The translations under genes were made by a program, and so were the position numbers. The notes beneath the pieces are model-generated. The model did no database searches, was not told the DNA's origin, and saw only the letters and a program-made list of their open reading frames with translations. A DNA stretch of 64,000 nucleotides from JBEIHX01 sp040381075. GTDB lineage: Bacteria > Pseudomonadota > Alphaproteobacteria > Caulobacterales > Aquidulcibacteraceae. The stretch is taken from the NCBI GenBank assembly GCA_040381075.1, contig JBEIHX010000015.1:17572-81571 (forward strand), read 5' to 3'. Below, in pieces: positions 42,927 through 53,547 of this stretch. Position 1 is the first letter of the stretch. Each line of letters starts with the position of its first letter.

Positions 42927-44117
42927 CTACTCGAGGATCTTGGAAACGACGCCCGAACCGACAGTCCGACCGCCCTCGCGGATCGCGAAGCGAAGCTTTT
43001 CTTCCATGGCGATCGGGGTGATCAGCTCAACCTCGATCGCAATGTTGTCGCCCGGCATAACCATTTCGGTGCCTTCCGGCAGCTTGCACATTCCCGTCAC
43101 ATCAGTCGTGCGGAAGTAGAACTGCGGACGGTAGTTGGTGAAGAACGGCGTGTGGCGGCCGCCTTCTTCCTTCGTCAGGATATACACCTCAGCCGCAAAC
43201 TTCTTGTGCGGCTTGATGGTGCCGGGGGCGCACAGCACCTGACCGCGCTCCACGCCTTCCCGGTCGACGCCGCGCAACAGCGCGCCGATGTTGTCGCCCG
43301 CCTGGCCCTGATCGAGCAACTTGCGGAACATCTCGACGCCGGTGACAGTCGTCTTCTGGTTGGGGCGGATGCCGACGATTTCAACTTCCTCGCCGACCTT
43401 CACAATGCCGCGCTCAACGCGACCGGTGACGACCGTGCCGCGGCCGGAAATCGAGAATACGTCTTCGATCGGCATCAGGAACGGCTTGTCGATCGGACGA
43501 TCCGGCTGCGGGATGTAGCGATCCACGGCGGCCATGAGTTCGAGGATCTTCTGTTCGCCAATCTCCGGGTTGCGGTTCTCAACCGCGGCCAGAGCGGACC
43601 CCTTCACGATCGGAATATCATCGCCGGGGAATTCGTAGGACGACAGAAGCTCACGGACTTCCATCTCGACGAGTTCGAGGAGTTCGGCATCGTCGACCAT
43701 GTCGACCTTGTTCATGAAAACGACCAGCGCCGGCACGCCGACCTGACGGGCGAGCAGGATGTGCTCGCGCGTCTGCGGCATCGGACCGTCGGCGGCAGAG
43801 ACCACGAGGATCGCACCGTCCATCTGGGCCGCACCCGTGATCATGTTCTTCACGTAGTCCGCGTGGCCGGGACAGTCGACGTGAGCGTAGTGACGGTTGT
43901 CCGTCTCATACTCCACGTGCGCAGTATTGATCGTGATGCCGCGAGCCTTTTCCTCGGGCGCCGCGTCGATGTCCGCATAGGCCATGGCCTTCGCCTTGCC
44001 CTGCTTGGCGAGCGTCATTGTGATGGCCGCAGTCAGCGTGGTCTTGCCATGATCGACGTGACCGATAGTGCCGATATTGCAGTGCGGCTTGGTGCGTTCG
44101 AATTTTTCCTTCGCCAT
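42927..44117 (-). CDS. tuf: Elongation factor Tu
   Basis: A 396-residue GTPase that brings aminoacyl-tRNA to the ribosome. G1 GHVDHGKTT, G3 DCPGHADYVKNM and G4 FMNKVDM are clear, and the C-terminal domains II and III are full length. Last gene of the str block; a G/C hairpin (GGGGGA/TCCCCC, 44182-44197) lies in the 108-bp gap to fusA. Confidence 0.99.
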   Translation of the reverse strand: MAKEKFERTKPHCNIGTIGHVDHGKTTLTAAITMTLAKQGKAKAMAYADIDAAPEEKARGITINTAHVEYETDNRHYAHVDCPGHADYVKNMITGAAQMDGAILVVSAADGPMPQTREHILLARQVGVPALVVFMNKVDMVDDAELLELVEMEVRELLSSYEFPGDDIPIVKGSALAAVENRNPEIGEQKILELMAAVDRYIPQPDRPIDKPFLMPIEDVFSISGRGTVVTGRVERGIVKVGEEVEIVGIRPNQKTTVTGVEMFRKLLDQGQAGDNIGALLRGVDREGVERGQVLCAPGTIKPHKKFAAEVYILTKEEGGRHTPFFTNYRPQFYFRTTDVTGMCKLPEGTEMVMPGDNIAIEVELITPIAMEEKLRFAIREGGRTVGSGVVSKILE

Positions 44118-44225
44118 CCTGTCTCTCCCGCCTTCGCGGCAGCTCCTTCGCTGTGGCTCACTGGCCTTGACTAAAGTTTGCGGGGGATTGCTCCCCCATC
44201 CCCCGGACTTCGGTTCGCCTCCGGA

Positions 44226-46319
<2,094 letters not shown>

Positions 46320-46328
46320 GGTCGTCCT

Positions 46329-46799
46329 TTACCAGCGGTAGTGCGAGAAGGCGCGATTGGCTTCCGCCATGCGGTGCGTGTCTTCGCGCTTCTTCACGGC
46401 CGTGCCGCGGTTGTTGGCGGCGTCAAGCAACTCGCCCGCAAGCCGTTCGGTCATGGTGTTTTCATTGCGCCCCCGCGCAGCCGTCACGACCCAGCGGATC
46501 GCGAGGGCGCGGCGACGTTCGGGGCGAACTTCCATGGGCACCTGGTAGGTGGCCCCGCCAACCCGGCGGGACCGCACCTCGATCGCCGGCGCCACGTTCT
46601 CCAGCGCTTCGTGAAACACGCTGAGCGGCTCACGCTTGGCGCGCCGCTCCATGAGTTCCAGGGCGCCGTACACGATAGTCTCGGCGACGGATTTCTTGCC
46701 CTCGTACATGACGATGTTCATGAAACGCGTGAGCGTTTCATCCCCGAAGCGGGGATCCGGCAGAACGGGACGCTTTTCGGCGCGGCGACGACGCGACAT
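46329..46799 (-). CDS. rpsG: 30S ribosomal protein S7
   Basis: A 156-residue protein: MSRRRRAEKRPVLPDPRFGD and the GGATYQVPMEVRPERRRALA segment. It is a primary 16S binder and the regulator of the str operon in E. coli. Confidence 0.98.
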   Translation of the reverse strand: MSRRRRAEKRPVLPDPRFGDETLTRFMNIVMYEGKKSVAETIVYGALELMERRAKREPLSVFHEALENVAPAIEVRSRRVGGATYQVPMEVRPERRRALAIRWVVTAARGRNENTMTERLAGELLDAANNRGTAVKKREDTHRMAEANRAFSHYRW

Positions 46800-46810
46800 G
46801 CCGGCTCTCC

Positions 46811-47182
46811 TTATTTCGGACGCTTGGCGCCGTAGTGTGAACGGCGCTGCTTGCGGTTCTTGACGCCCTGGGTGTCGAGGACGCCGCGCAGGATGTGATA
46901 GCGCACCCCCGGCAGGTCCTTCACCCGGCCGCCGCGGATGAGCACCACCGAGTGCTCTTGGAGATTGTGGCCTTCGCCCGGGATGTAACAGACGGCCTCA
47001 TAGCCCGAGGTCAAACGCACCTTGGCCACTTTGCGCAGCGCCGAATTCGGTTTCTTCGGCGTCGTTGTGTAGACGCGCGTGCACACGCCGCGCCGCTGCG
47101 GACAGCCCTTCAGGGCCGGAACCTTGTTGCGCGTCGCCAGCGGCTTGCGCGGCTTGCGGATCAGCTGATTGATGGTCGGCAT
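46811..47182 (-). CDS. rpsL: 30S ribosomal protein S12
   Basis: A 123-residue protein at the decoding centre: MPTINQLIRKPRKPLATRNK, TTTPKKPNSALRKVAKVRL and RGGRVKDLPGVRYH. The two Lys residues whose change gives streptomycin resistance in other bacteria (in PKKPNS and GRVKD) are present, so it looks wild-type. First gene of the str operon, with a leader of about 300 bases from the predicted promoter. Confidence 0.99.
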   Translation of the reverse strand: MPTINQLIRKPRKPLATRNKVPALKGCPQRRGVCTRVYTTTPKKPNSALRKVAKVRLTSGYEAVCYIPGEGHNLQEHSVVLIRGGRVKDLPGVRYHILRGVLDTQGVKNRKQRRSHYGAKRPK

Positions 47183-47489
47183 TCGCCTTCGCCTTACCCG
47201 TCCTGTGCCCCGTCGCCAGCCGCCCATCGGCCGACAGACCAGCCGCCGATCCCCAGGCTCGACAGCATGCGCTTCGCCCGACAACCGACGCCTGTTCGAG
47301 CAGACCGACCACCGGCGTGGCGCCAGACCTTGGGCCTGCGCCAAACGACAAGCGCCGAACCGCCTTGCGGAAAGTCCCCGCATCGGCGAACCGGCGACAA
47401 GGTTGAGGTTGTCGAGCCTGCTTGAGGGGTCCGCGTCTGGCGATTGCACGCAAGGTGCGCCTGCCACAGCCGGCCCCATAGAGCGCGCC

Positions 47490-47518
47490 GGAATACTCTC
47501 GGTGGGGGACAAGGTCAA
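47490..47518 (-). promoter_or_regulatory. Likely sigma70 promoter of the str operon (rpsL)
   Basis: On the minus strand TTGACC and TATTCC are separated by 17 bases, about 310 bases upstream of the rpsL start. It is the best match in the 782-bp gap (47183-47964), which otherwise contains a 13-bp repeat and no recognisable gene. Confidence 0.6.
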
Positions 47519-47798
47519 GCGGCGTAAACGATCCGTCGCAGCAGACCGGCGGGAGGCCTGCGCCGGCGCCGCTCCCACAGGAGACGTCGCCCGCCGGCCG
47601 CCCTGCAGCAGGGTGGGCTGGGGCGCCCCGGCGCGGGGCGACCAAGGCGCGACACTGTCGCCGTATACCTGCGCATCCGCACGCGGGAAAGACTGTGGTG
47701 ATCCCACCCGCCTGAAACGCCGGGCCCCACGCCCTGGCTCCACATCGTGGCGGCCGCCCTCAAGCCCGAGGACCGGTGTCCCGGGACTGGAGCCCCGC

Positions 47799-47837
47799 GA
47801 CCAAAGCCTGGGACCAAAGCCTGGGACCAAAGCCTGG
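47799..47837. repeat. 13-bp tandem repeat, three copies
   Basis: The unit GACCAAAGCCTGG occurs three times exactly, then GACCGG. It lies between the ispE stop and the str promoter. Confidence 0.88.
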
Positions 47838-47964
47838 GACCGGAGCCCTCCGGACGACGCCCGCCGACTGCGCTGCCGCGGACGGCGATCCACGAATCGA
47901 AGTCCAGACCCTCCAGCGCACGATCCTCCAGCGCGCAGCCGCGGTCCGCTGGAGCTGGGTCCGA

Positions 47965-48876
47965 TCAGGCCATCACGGCGGCGGCGCGCACCCACCAGCC
48001 GGGTTCCTGCGTGAGGATGTCATCGGCGGCCGCCTGTGCATCAGCAAGGCTGCGGCACAGCCCGAACACCGTAGCCCCGGAGCCGGACAGACGGGCCAGT
48101 TCAACCCATGGCGCGCCAGCCACAAGACTGAGCGCGTGTCGGATCACCGGCTGAACGGCGATGGCGGCCGGCTCCAGATCGTTGGGGCGGTGCGACAGCG
48201 CGCCAACCAGCGCGTCGAAGTCAGCCGGCGTGGCAAAATCCCGTTCCGCAAAGCCTGCGCCAAGCCCGAGCGCGTCGAATGAACGATACACCTCGCCGGT
48301 GGGACAGGCGACGCCGGGATTAACCAGCACCAGCGCCATCGGCGGCAAGGGCGGGGCCGGGAAAAGACGTTCGCCCTCCCCGCGCATGATCACAGGACGT
48401 GACAGCAGACATGCCGGCACGTCCGCCCCGACGCGTGTCGCGGCAGCGAGCGCCGCCTCCCACGCCACGGAAGGACGCTCCAGCAGGCGATGGAGCAACC
48501 GGATCATCGCCGCAGCGTCGGCGGATCCCCCGCCCAGGCCGGCTGCGAGGGGGATTTCCTTGACCAGGTGTACGGCAGTCTCAAGGCCTGACAGCCCGGC
48601 TGCGTCGAGAAAGGCCCACAACGCGGCCTCCACAGACGCTTCGCCCCCCTCCGACAGGAATTCGGTCAATGGGCCTGCGAACCGACCGGTCGCCCAGACC
48701 GCGCAGCTCACCCCGTGTGGATTGGCGCCCAGATGCTCAAGGATCACCCGCTCGCCGACGTCAACGAACACCACGAGGCTGTCCAGCGGATGCCGGCCAT
48801 TCGCCTGCGCAGGGCCTACGCTGAGGGTGAGGTTCACCTTGGCGGGTGCAATGTCTTCGGCCAGTCGCCTGATCAT
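47965..48876 (-). CDS. ispE: 4-diphosphocytidyl-2-C-methyl-D-erythritol kinase
   Basis: A 303-residue GHMP kinase of the non-mevalonate isoprenoid pathway; it phosphorylates CDP-methylerythritol. Seen: the N-terminal APAKVNLTLSVGPAQANGRH, the ATP loop PLAAGLGGGSADAAAMIRLL, and the late ARLSGSGATVFGLC. Located directly downstream of a TPR lipoprotein gene: the two coding regions abut with no gap, so they are likely to be co-translated. Confidence 0.96.
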   Translation of the reverse strand: MIRRLAEDIAPAKVNLTLSVGPAQANGRHPLDSLVVFVDVGERVILEHLGANPHGVSCAVWATGRFAGPLTEFLSEGGEASVEAALWAFLDAAGLSGLETAVHLVKEIPLAAGLGGGSADAAAMIRLLHRLLERPSVAWEAALAAATRVGADVPACLLSRPVIMRGEGERLFPAPPLPPMALVLVNPGVACPTGEVYRSFDALGLGAGFAERDFATPADFDALVGALSHRPNDLEPAAIAVQPVIRHALSLVAGAPWVELARLSGSGATVFGLCRSLADAQAAADDILTQEPGWWVRAAAVMA

Positions 48877-50625
48877 TTACAGCGGCGCTCCAGCCGGCGC
48901 CGGGATGCCGGCGCCGGGCGCGGGCAGCCCGTCGCGCACTTTGACCTCAATGCGCGCACGCTCCGTGTCCGAGGGCTTCAATGTCAGGGCGCGGGCCCAT
49001 TGGAAGCGCGCTTCGATGCGGCGTCCCACCATCCAATACACATCGCCCAGGTGATCGTTCAACGTCGGATCGCCGGGAGTCAGCTCCACCGCCCGTTCGA
49101 GATAGCGCACCGCCTTGTCGAAGGCGCCCAGTTTGAAGTGAGCCCATCCGAGGCTGTCGACGATGAATCCTGAATTGGGGCGCAAGGTCACGGCCCGTTC
49201 AATCATGGCGAGCGCCTCGTTGAGGTTTTCATGACGATCAACCCACGAATACCCCAGATAGTTGAGCACCTCAGGCTCGTCGGGCGACAGCGCCAGCGCC
49301 TTTTTCAGATCGTCTTCGGCCTCAGGCCAGCGACCGAGCCGCTCGCGCGTGGCGCCACGGGAAAAATAGAGGCGCCATGAAGCCGCTGCGCCCTCATCCC
49401 GGATCGCCGCGTCATAGAGCTGTTCGCTCGCCGCCCAGTCCTCGCGGGCGCGCAGGAAATCGGCGAGCGCCACCCGCGTGATGAGACCGGGCGCGAGCGC
49501 CAGGGTCTCCTCGGCCACAGCACGCGCGGCGTCGAAGCGCTCCTGACGGGTCAGCTCCCACATGATTTCAATCCGAGAGGCGGCGAAATATGGCGACGAC
49601 CGCGGCACCAGCATGAACATGGCGATCGCATCGCCGCCGCGTCCGATGTCTTCAAGTTCCGCGGCCAGCATGGCGCGGGCCGCGTCAAGGTGGGGATTGA
49701 GCCGGAGCGCCAGATGGAGGTAGGCGCGCGCAATGCCGTCATCGACCTGGCTTGCGGCCAGCGCCGCAGCAGGCGCGAACACGGCCATCGCCGCGCCCTC
49801 GCCTGGCTTTGTCACAAATCGGCCAGGAGGCCGGCCGGCCTTCACCCGCGCGATGGACTGCAGGATGACCGGGTTGTCGCCGACCTCCTCAATGTAGCCT
49901 GCGTACAGTTCCAGGGCCTTCAGACCCTTTCCGTTCCGCTCAAGGATCCTGCCGTAGGCGTCAAGGCCCTGCGCGAGCCGCACGCCGCCATCCCAGGCTT
50001 CCTCATAAGCCGCCATCGCATCGGCGTCGCGCCCGGCGTAGTCGAGGATCAATGCGCGCTGGAACGCCGTCAGGAACTCAAGCCCGCCGCCGTGCGGGCT
50101 TGCCTCGAGAGCGCTCAGCGCCTGATCCGTCTGTCCTTCCGCCGCAAGAGACCATGCCACGAGCGCGTCGGCCATAATCATGTTGAAAGGCCCCAGATCG
50201 CGGCCCTCAAGGGCTGCCCGGGCCGCGCGCGCCCGGCCGCGTGCGAGCGCGTCCCCAGCGACCGCCAGCGCGCCAATCGTCGCCGCGAGGCTCGGCCGGT
50301 CTCCGACTGCCGGGGACGCCTGCGGCAGGCTGTCGAGCCCGCGCGCCAGGGCTGCCGCCCTCGGGACGTCGCCAGCCACCATAGACGTGATGATGGCGCG
50401 CTCCATCAGGTCTCGGTCCGCCGGCGCCCGCTCCAGCGCCTTTCCGAGATAGTAGGCGGACGACGACGCGTCATTGATGCGGTCGGCGTAGCCGGCGCGC
50501 AGGTAGTCGGCATAAAGCCCGCTGGTTTCTTCGACAGGATCAAGTTCGCGGATGGGCGGGGTGCTCGCGCAAGCGGCAAGACCGAGGGCGAGACCACAGG
50601 CGGCGACGAGGCGGATCAGGGACAT
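48877..50625 (-). CDS. TPR-repeat lipoprotein
   Basis: A 582-residue protein. The signal peptide has a lipobox (LGLAACAST, Cys19) so it should be lipid-anchored. It contains many tetratricopeptide repeats, best seen towards the C-terminus: GWAHFKLGAFDKAVRYLERA and LNDHLGDVYWMVGRRIEARF. The layout matches a proteobacterial family of TPR lipoproteins found next to ispE. It would be a scaffold in the envelope; partners unknown. The start at 50625 is chosen for its lipoprotein signal; a longer frame upstream has none. Confidence 0.87.
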   Translation of the reverse strand: MSLIRLVAACGLALGLAACASTPPIRELDPVEETSGLYADYLRAGYADRINDASSSAYYLGKALERAPADRDLMERAIITSMVAGDVPRAAALARGLDSLPQASPAVGDRPSLAATIGALAVAGDALARGRARAARAALEGRDLGPFNMIMADALVAWSLAAEGQTDQALSALEASPHGGGLEFLTAFQRALILDYAGRDADAMAAYEEAWDGGVRLAQGLDAYGRILERNGKGLKALELYAGYIEEVGDNPVILQSIARVKAGRPPGRFVTKPGEGAAMAVFAPAAALAASQVDDGIARAYLHLALRLNPHLDAARAMLAAELEDIGRGGDAIAMFMLVPRSSPYFAASRIEIMWELTRQERFDAARAVAEETLALAPGLITRVALADFLRAREDWAASEQLYDAAIRDEGAAASWRLYFSRGATRERLGRWPEAEDDLKKALALSPDEPEVLNYLGYSWVDRHENLNEALAMIERAVTLRPNSGFIVDSLGWAHFKLGAFDKAVRYLERAVELTPGDPTLNDHLGDVYWMVGRRIEARFQWARALTLKPSDTERARIEVKVRDGLPAPGAGIPAPAGAPL

Positions 50626-50786
50626 GCGTGATCTTGGCCCGCCGTTCGGCCTCACACAATGGGCGCTGGTTTGGCGGGGGCGGTTTGGCGAGGCTGCTGC
50701 GGTGCTTCAGGACATGCGACGCCACAGTCACGGCCCCGCTCTTGCGTTGTGAACGGTTCGGCGTCTCACTCCGGAACGGGGCGAAT

Positions 50787-51047
50787 ATGTCTGAACTGCA
50801 GCCACGGCTTCCCACCTCCCAGCTGAACCGCACGCTCATTGGCGTCGCGGCAGGCCTTTCTGGTCTGATGGCGGCGCTTGGCGTGACGGGTGCGCTCGGC
50901 GTCGGCGGCGCCGCCCAGACATGTCTGGCCGCCGCAGCAGCGGGGTTCCTGATGGGGCGTGTCCTGCGCAGTCCCCGCCGGCGGCCGCAGATCTCACCGC
51001 TGCGCGCACTGTATCTGGCGCACCGCGAACACCGGACGCCGGATTGA
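50787..51047 (+). CDS. Small hypothetical protein with two hydrophobic segments
   Basis: An 86-residue protein with hydrophobic stretches at about 18-40 (TLIGVAAGLSGLMAALGVTG) and 43-58, then a basic tail (RSPRRRP). Probably a small inner-membrane protein. The ATG at 50787 has only a weak GGAACGGGGCG upstream. It is divergent from the TPR gene. Family not recognised. Confidence 0.5.
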   Translation: MSELQPRLPTSQLNRTLIGVAAGLSGLMAALGVTGALGVGGAAQTCLAAAAAGFLMGRVLRSPRRRPQISPLRALYLAHREHRTPD

Positions 51048-51195
51048 CCGGCGGCGGAGGCAGCCGGGAGGCAATGCCCCCCAGACATCGCGTCAATGCC
51101 GGCGAACGGCCCTGCGGGCTGACGAGAGACGGGATTTGCGGCCGATGCTTGGACGTCACACAGACACGGTGCGCGCGTTGCAGTCGGTTGGCCGC

Positions 51196-51819
51196 TTAAC
51201 CGAATGGCTGGCGCGCCAGGCGGCGCGCCGCGCATGTGGCGCGCCAGCTGTGATACGCCGTGTCATCGTCAAGATCGACGAGCGTGCGCAGGAGGGCGGT
51301 TTTCACCGGCAACCGCGCGCGCACATCAGCCAGGGCATGCGCGCTTGACCAACGCACGCCGCGCAGGTCGACGCGCCGGGCGATGCGCCGGCGCAGCCCG
51401 ATCAGCCAAAAACCACCGTCCGCAGCCGGCCCGAAAACCGCATCGGATCGCCGCAGCGCCTCAAAGGCGCGCCGGATGTCTTGCGCACAGACATCAGGCG
51501 CATCAGCGCCGATGATCACGACGGGGCCTGAGGCGGGGCGCAAGACCCGCTCGAGCCGGGCCCCAAGATCCCCGCCGCCCTGCGGGCGGCGCACGACGCG
51601 CGGCGGCCAGAGCACGGGCAATGGTTTATTCAGGACAATGTCCGGCGTGACGGCCAGCGTCAGGCGCCACCGCTGGCCGGCGAGCCGACGAAGGAGCTGC
51701 GCGGTCACAGCGCGGTTGATCCGCCAGGCCGCGCCCTTGCCGATGGCGCGCGCCAGGCGTGTCTTGGCCACGCCCATGGCCGGCCATTTCGTGAAGACGA
51801 GGAGCGAATCTTTACCCAT
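51196..51819 (-). CDS. TIGR04282-type glycosyltransferase-like protein (DUF2064)
   Basis: A 207-residue protein with a nucleotidyl/glycosyltransferase-A-like fold: LLVFTKWPAMGVAKTRLARA at the start and VVIIGADAPDVCAQDI, RSDAVFGPAADGGFWLIGLR in the middle, the hallmarks of the family. The start overlaps the upstream TIGR04283-type gene by 8 bases. Such pairs occur together and are associated with sugar transfer, in some genomes near arsenosugar genes; the product here is not known. Confidence 0.88.
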   Translation of the reverse strand: MGKDSLLVFTKWPAMGVAKTRLARAIGKGAAWRINRAVTAQLLRRLAGQRWRLTLAVTPDIVLNKPLPVLWPPRVVRRPQGGGDLGARLERVLRPASGPVVIIGADAPDVCAQDIRRAFEALRRSDAVFGPAADGGFWLIGLRRRIARRVDLRGVRWSSAHALADVRARLPVKTALLRTLVDLDDDTAYHSWRATCAARRLARQPFG

Positions 51820-52504
51820 AGCGCCGGGCGAGTTCTTCCGGACTGACCCCCGCATAATACATCGCCAGGAGCTTGGCGTTGCCGGCGACGCGCCGCCAGT
51901 AGCCCTGGCGGCGGTAGCGCGCAGCGCTCGTCGTGGCGGTGAACCGCAGTGCGGCGAGGCGGTCGCGCCCGAGGCGGCGGACGAGATCCACGTCCTCCAT
52001 GAGCGGCAGCGCGCGATAGCCGCCGACCGCGTCGTAAAGCCGGCGATGGATCAACAGCCCCTGGTCACCATACGGCAAAGCCAGCGCGCGGGCGCGCATG
52101 TTGGCGGCGAACGCAATCACCGACGCCTTGGCGTCCGGGTCATCAAAGGCCAGACGAAAGTACCAGGCCCGCTGGGTCGTCCTGCCCCCGGACGCTGCGA
52201 GGATCTCCAGAAACCTGGCGTCCCGCCATATACCCGGCTCAAGCCGTGTGTCTGCGTGCAGAAACAGGAGCCACTCGCTGCGGGCCTCGCCAGCGCCGAG
52301 CCGCAATTGGCCGCCGCGCCCCGGCGGGCTGGTGATCACCCGTGCGCCGGCCTGAGCGGCCAGCACTGCGGTGTCGTCGCGCGATGCGCCGTCCACAACG
52401 ACAATCTCATGAATCGCGCCGCTGGCGCGCCCCGGCGTCAACGCTGCAAGACTTTGCGCGAGCTCGGACGCCGCGTTCAGCGTTGGGATCACGATGCTCA
52501 GCAT
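51812..52504 (-). CDS. TIGR04283-type family 2 glycosyltransferase
   Basis: A 230-residue GT2 family protein: LSIVIPTLNAASELAQSL at the start, EIVVVDGASRDDTAVLA, FLHADTRLEPG with the metal-binding Asp pattern, YGDQGLLIHRRLYDAVGGY and EDVDLVRRLG. No membrane segment. Co-translated with the TIGR04282-type gene. Transfers a sugar from a nucleotide donor; acceptor unknown. Family members are sometimes called arsenosugar biosynthesis proteins; no ArsM or ArsS gene is seen here, so I do not adopt that role. Confidence 0.88.
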   Translation of the reverse strand: MLSIVIPTLNAASELAQSLAALTPGRASGAIHEIVVVDGASRDDTAVLAAQAGARVITSPPGRGGQLRLGAGEARSEWLLFLHADTRLEPGIWRDARFLEILAASGGRTTQRAWYFRLAFDDPDAKASVIAFAANMRARALALPYGDQGLLIHRRLYDAVGGYRALPLMEDVDLVRRLGRDRLAALRFTATTSAARYRRQGYWRRVAGNAKLLAMYYAGVSPEELARRYG

Positions 52505-52558
52505 GCAGGCTCAGTCCCGCGCATCCTCAAAGCCGCGCCAGTTTCTGATCGAAATCCT

Positions 52559-52986
52559 TCACGATACGTTTCCCTGGCCCCGGGTCGCACTCTGGAGGCC
52601 TGCCAGTTCAAGATATCGCTGCTGGTCATCCGCGCCGCCGGGATGTTCCGGATCCGGCCGCCCGTCCGACGTCACGACGCGCCAGTACGGCGTGACGTGC
52701 GGAACGCCCGGCGACGCCCTCTCAGCGGGTGTCGGGGTGACGATGGTCATGCGACGCCCGTGGTCGGCGGACGTATGATCGGTGCGCGGTGACGACGCAC
52801 CAGCGCTGGGCGCACTGCATCGATGGCCGCCAGCCGTCCGATGGGACTGCGCGCAGCGCGGCCATCAGCTTCCTGTGGCGCTGAAACCAGCATGGAGGCA
52901 CACGCCGCCGCCCCATGAACGATGCGCGCCGGCTTGGGAAAATCCCGCCGCGGACGGCGGAGTTTTTCGAGCATGGATTTCGCCAT
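52559..52986 (-). pseudogene. Frameshifted MGMT-family, alkyltransferase-like protein
   Basis: From an ATG at 52986 (preceded by GGGAGC) the frame reads MAKSMLEKLRR, SMLVSAPQEAD and GRLAAIDAVRPALVRRHRA, which fits the N-terminal helix part of MGMT/ATL proteins, but it stops at 52747. The rest (TPYWRVVTSDGRPDPEHPGG, then DDQQRYLELAGLQ) is in a different frame down to 52559. A single -1 or +2 shift between about 52747 and 52800 would join both. At the reactive Cys of MGMT (PCHRV) the residue is Tyr, so it belongs to the alkyltransferase-like group without methyltransferase activity. A sequencing error is possible. Confidence 0.65.
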
Positions 52987-53376
52987 CGCCGCTCCCTGGA
53001 TCCGGCGCGAGCCATTACCACGTCCGGAACGGAGCGTTAACCCAAGCGACGCTGGCGTGGCGGATTGGCGGCGGCATTAAGTTCTTGCTTTGTTCGCCTC
53101 CCGGCATACAGTGGGGTCATGTCGCGCTCCGGTGAAGGCTCTGCGTCCGCTCAAGCCCCACAGCCCCCTGCGCAAGCCCGCCGGGGCGCGACGCCCTCCG
53201 GCGCGCGCGGCGCAGGCGCGGGGGCGATCCGCGATGAGGGCGATCGCACGGCGTCCGCCAGCAAGACCGAGGCTGCGGGATGCGTTGGATCCCTGAGCAT
53301 CCCATCGCCACGGCTCAAGGTCGATAATCCGGACGCAGGCATGCTCAAGATGCGGCCCCTCAAATCAGGCGGCCGC

Positions 53377-53436
53377 ACATCCGGAGCCATGACGTCCGGG
53401 GCCATGACGTCCGGGGCCATGACGTCCGGGGCACAG
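53377..53436 (+). repeat. 15-bp tandem repeat, four copies
   Basis: The unit is ACGTCCGGGGCCATG. The array would code for a repeated Thr-Ser-Gly-Ala-Met if the radical SAM frame were read from an upstream start. The region 52987-53547 has no other gene that I can support. Confidence 0.88.
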
Positions 53437-53547
53437 ACAACAGCGCCTCCTGCGTCTGAAGGCCGTCCAGGCGAACCGGCGATGTCGGGCCCGGCAGCAC
53501 AGCCGGGCGGACGGGGCGCCCGCCCTGGCCGGTCAGGGCGCAGGGCG

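Noticed and set aside
51812..52504. Arsenosugar biosynthesis gene.
   Set aside because: The family name includes this role, but no arsenic methylation or radical SAM arsS gene lies nearby, so only the family is given.
53119..53547. Start of the radical SAM gene at 53119.
   Set aside because: The extra 143 residues are low-complexity and carry a tandem array; family length and N-terminus fit a start at 53548.
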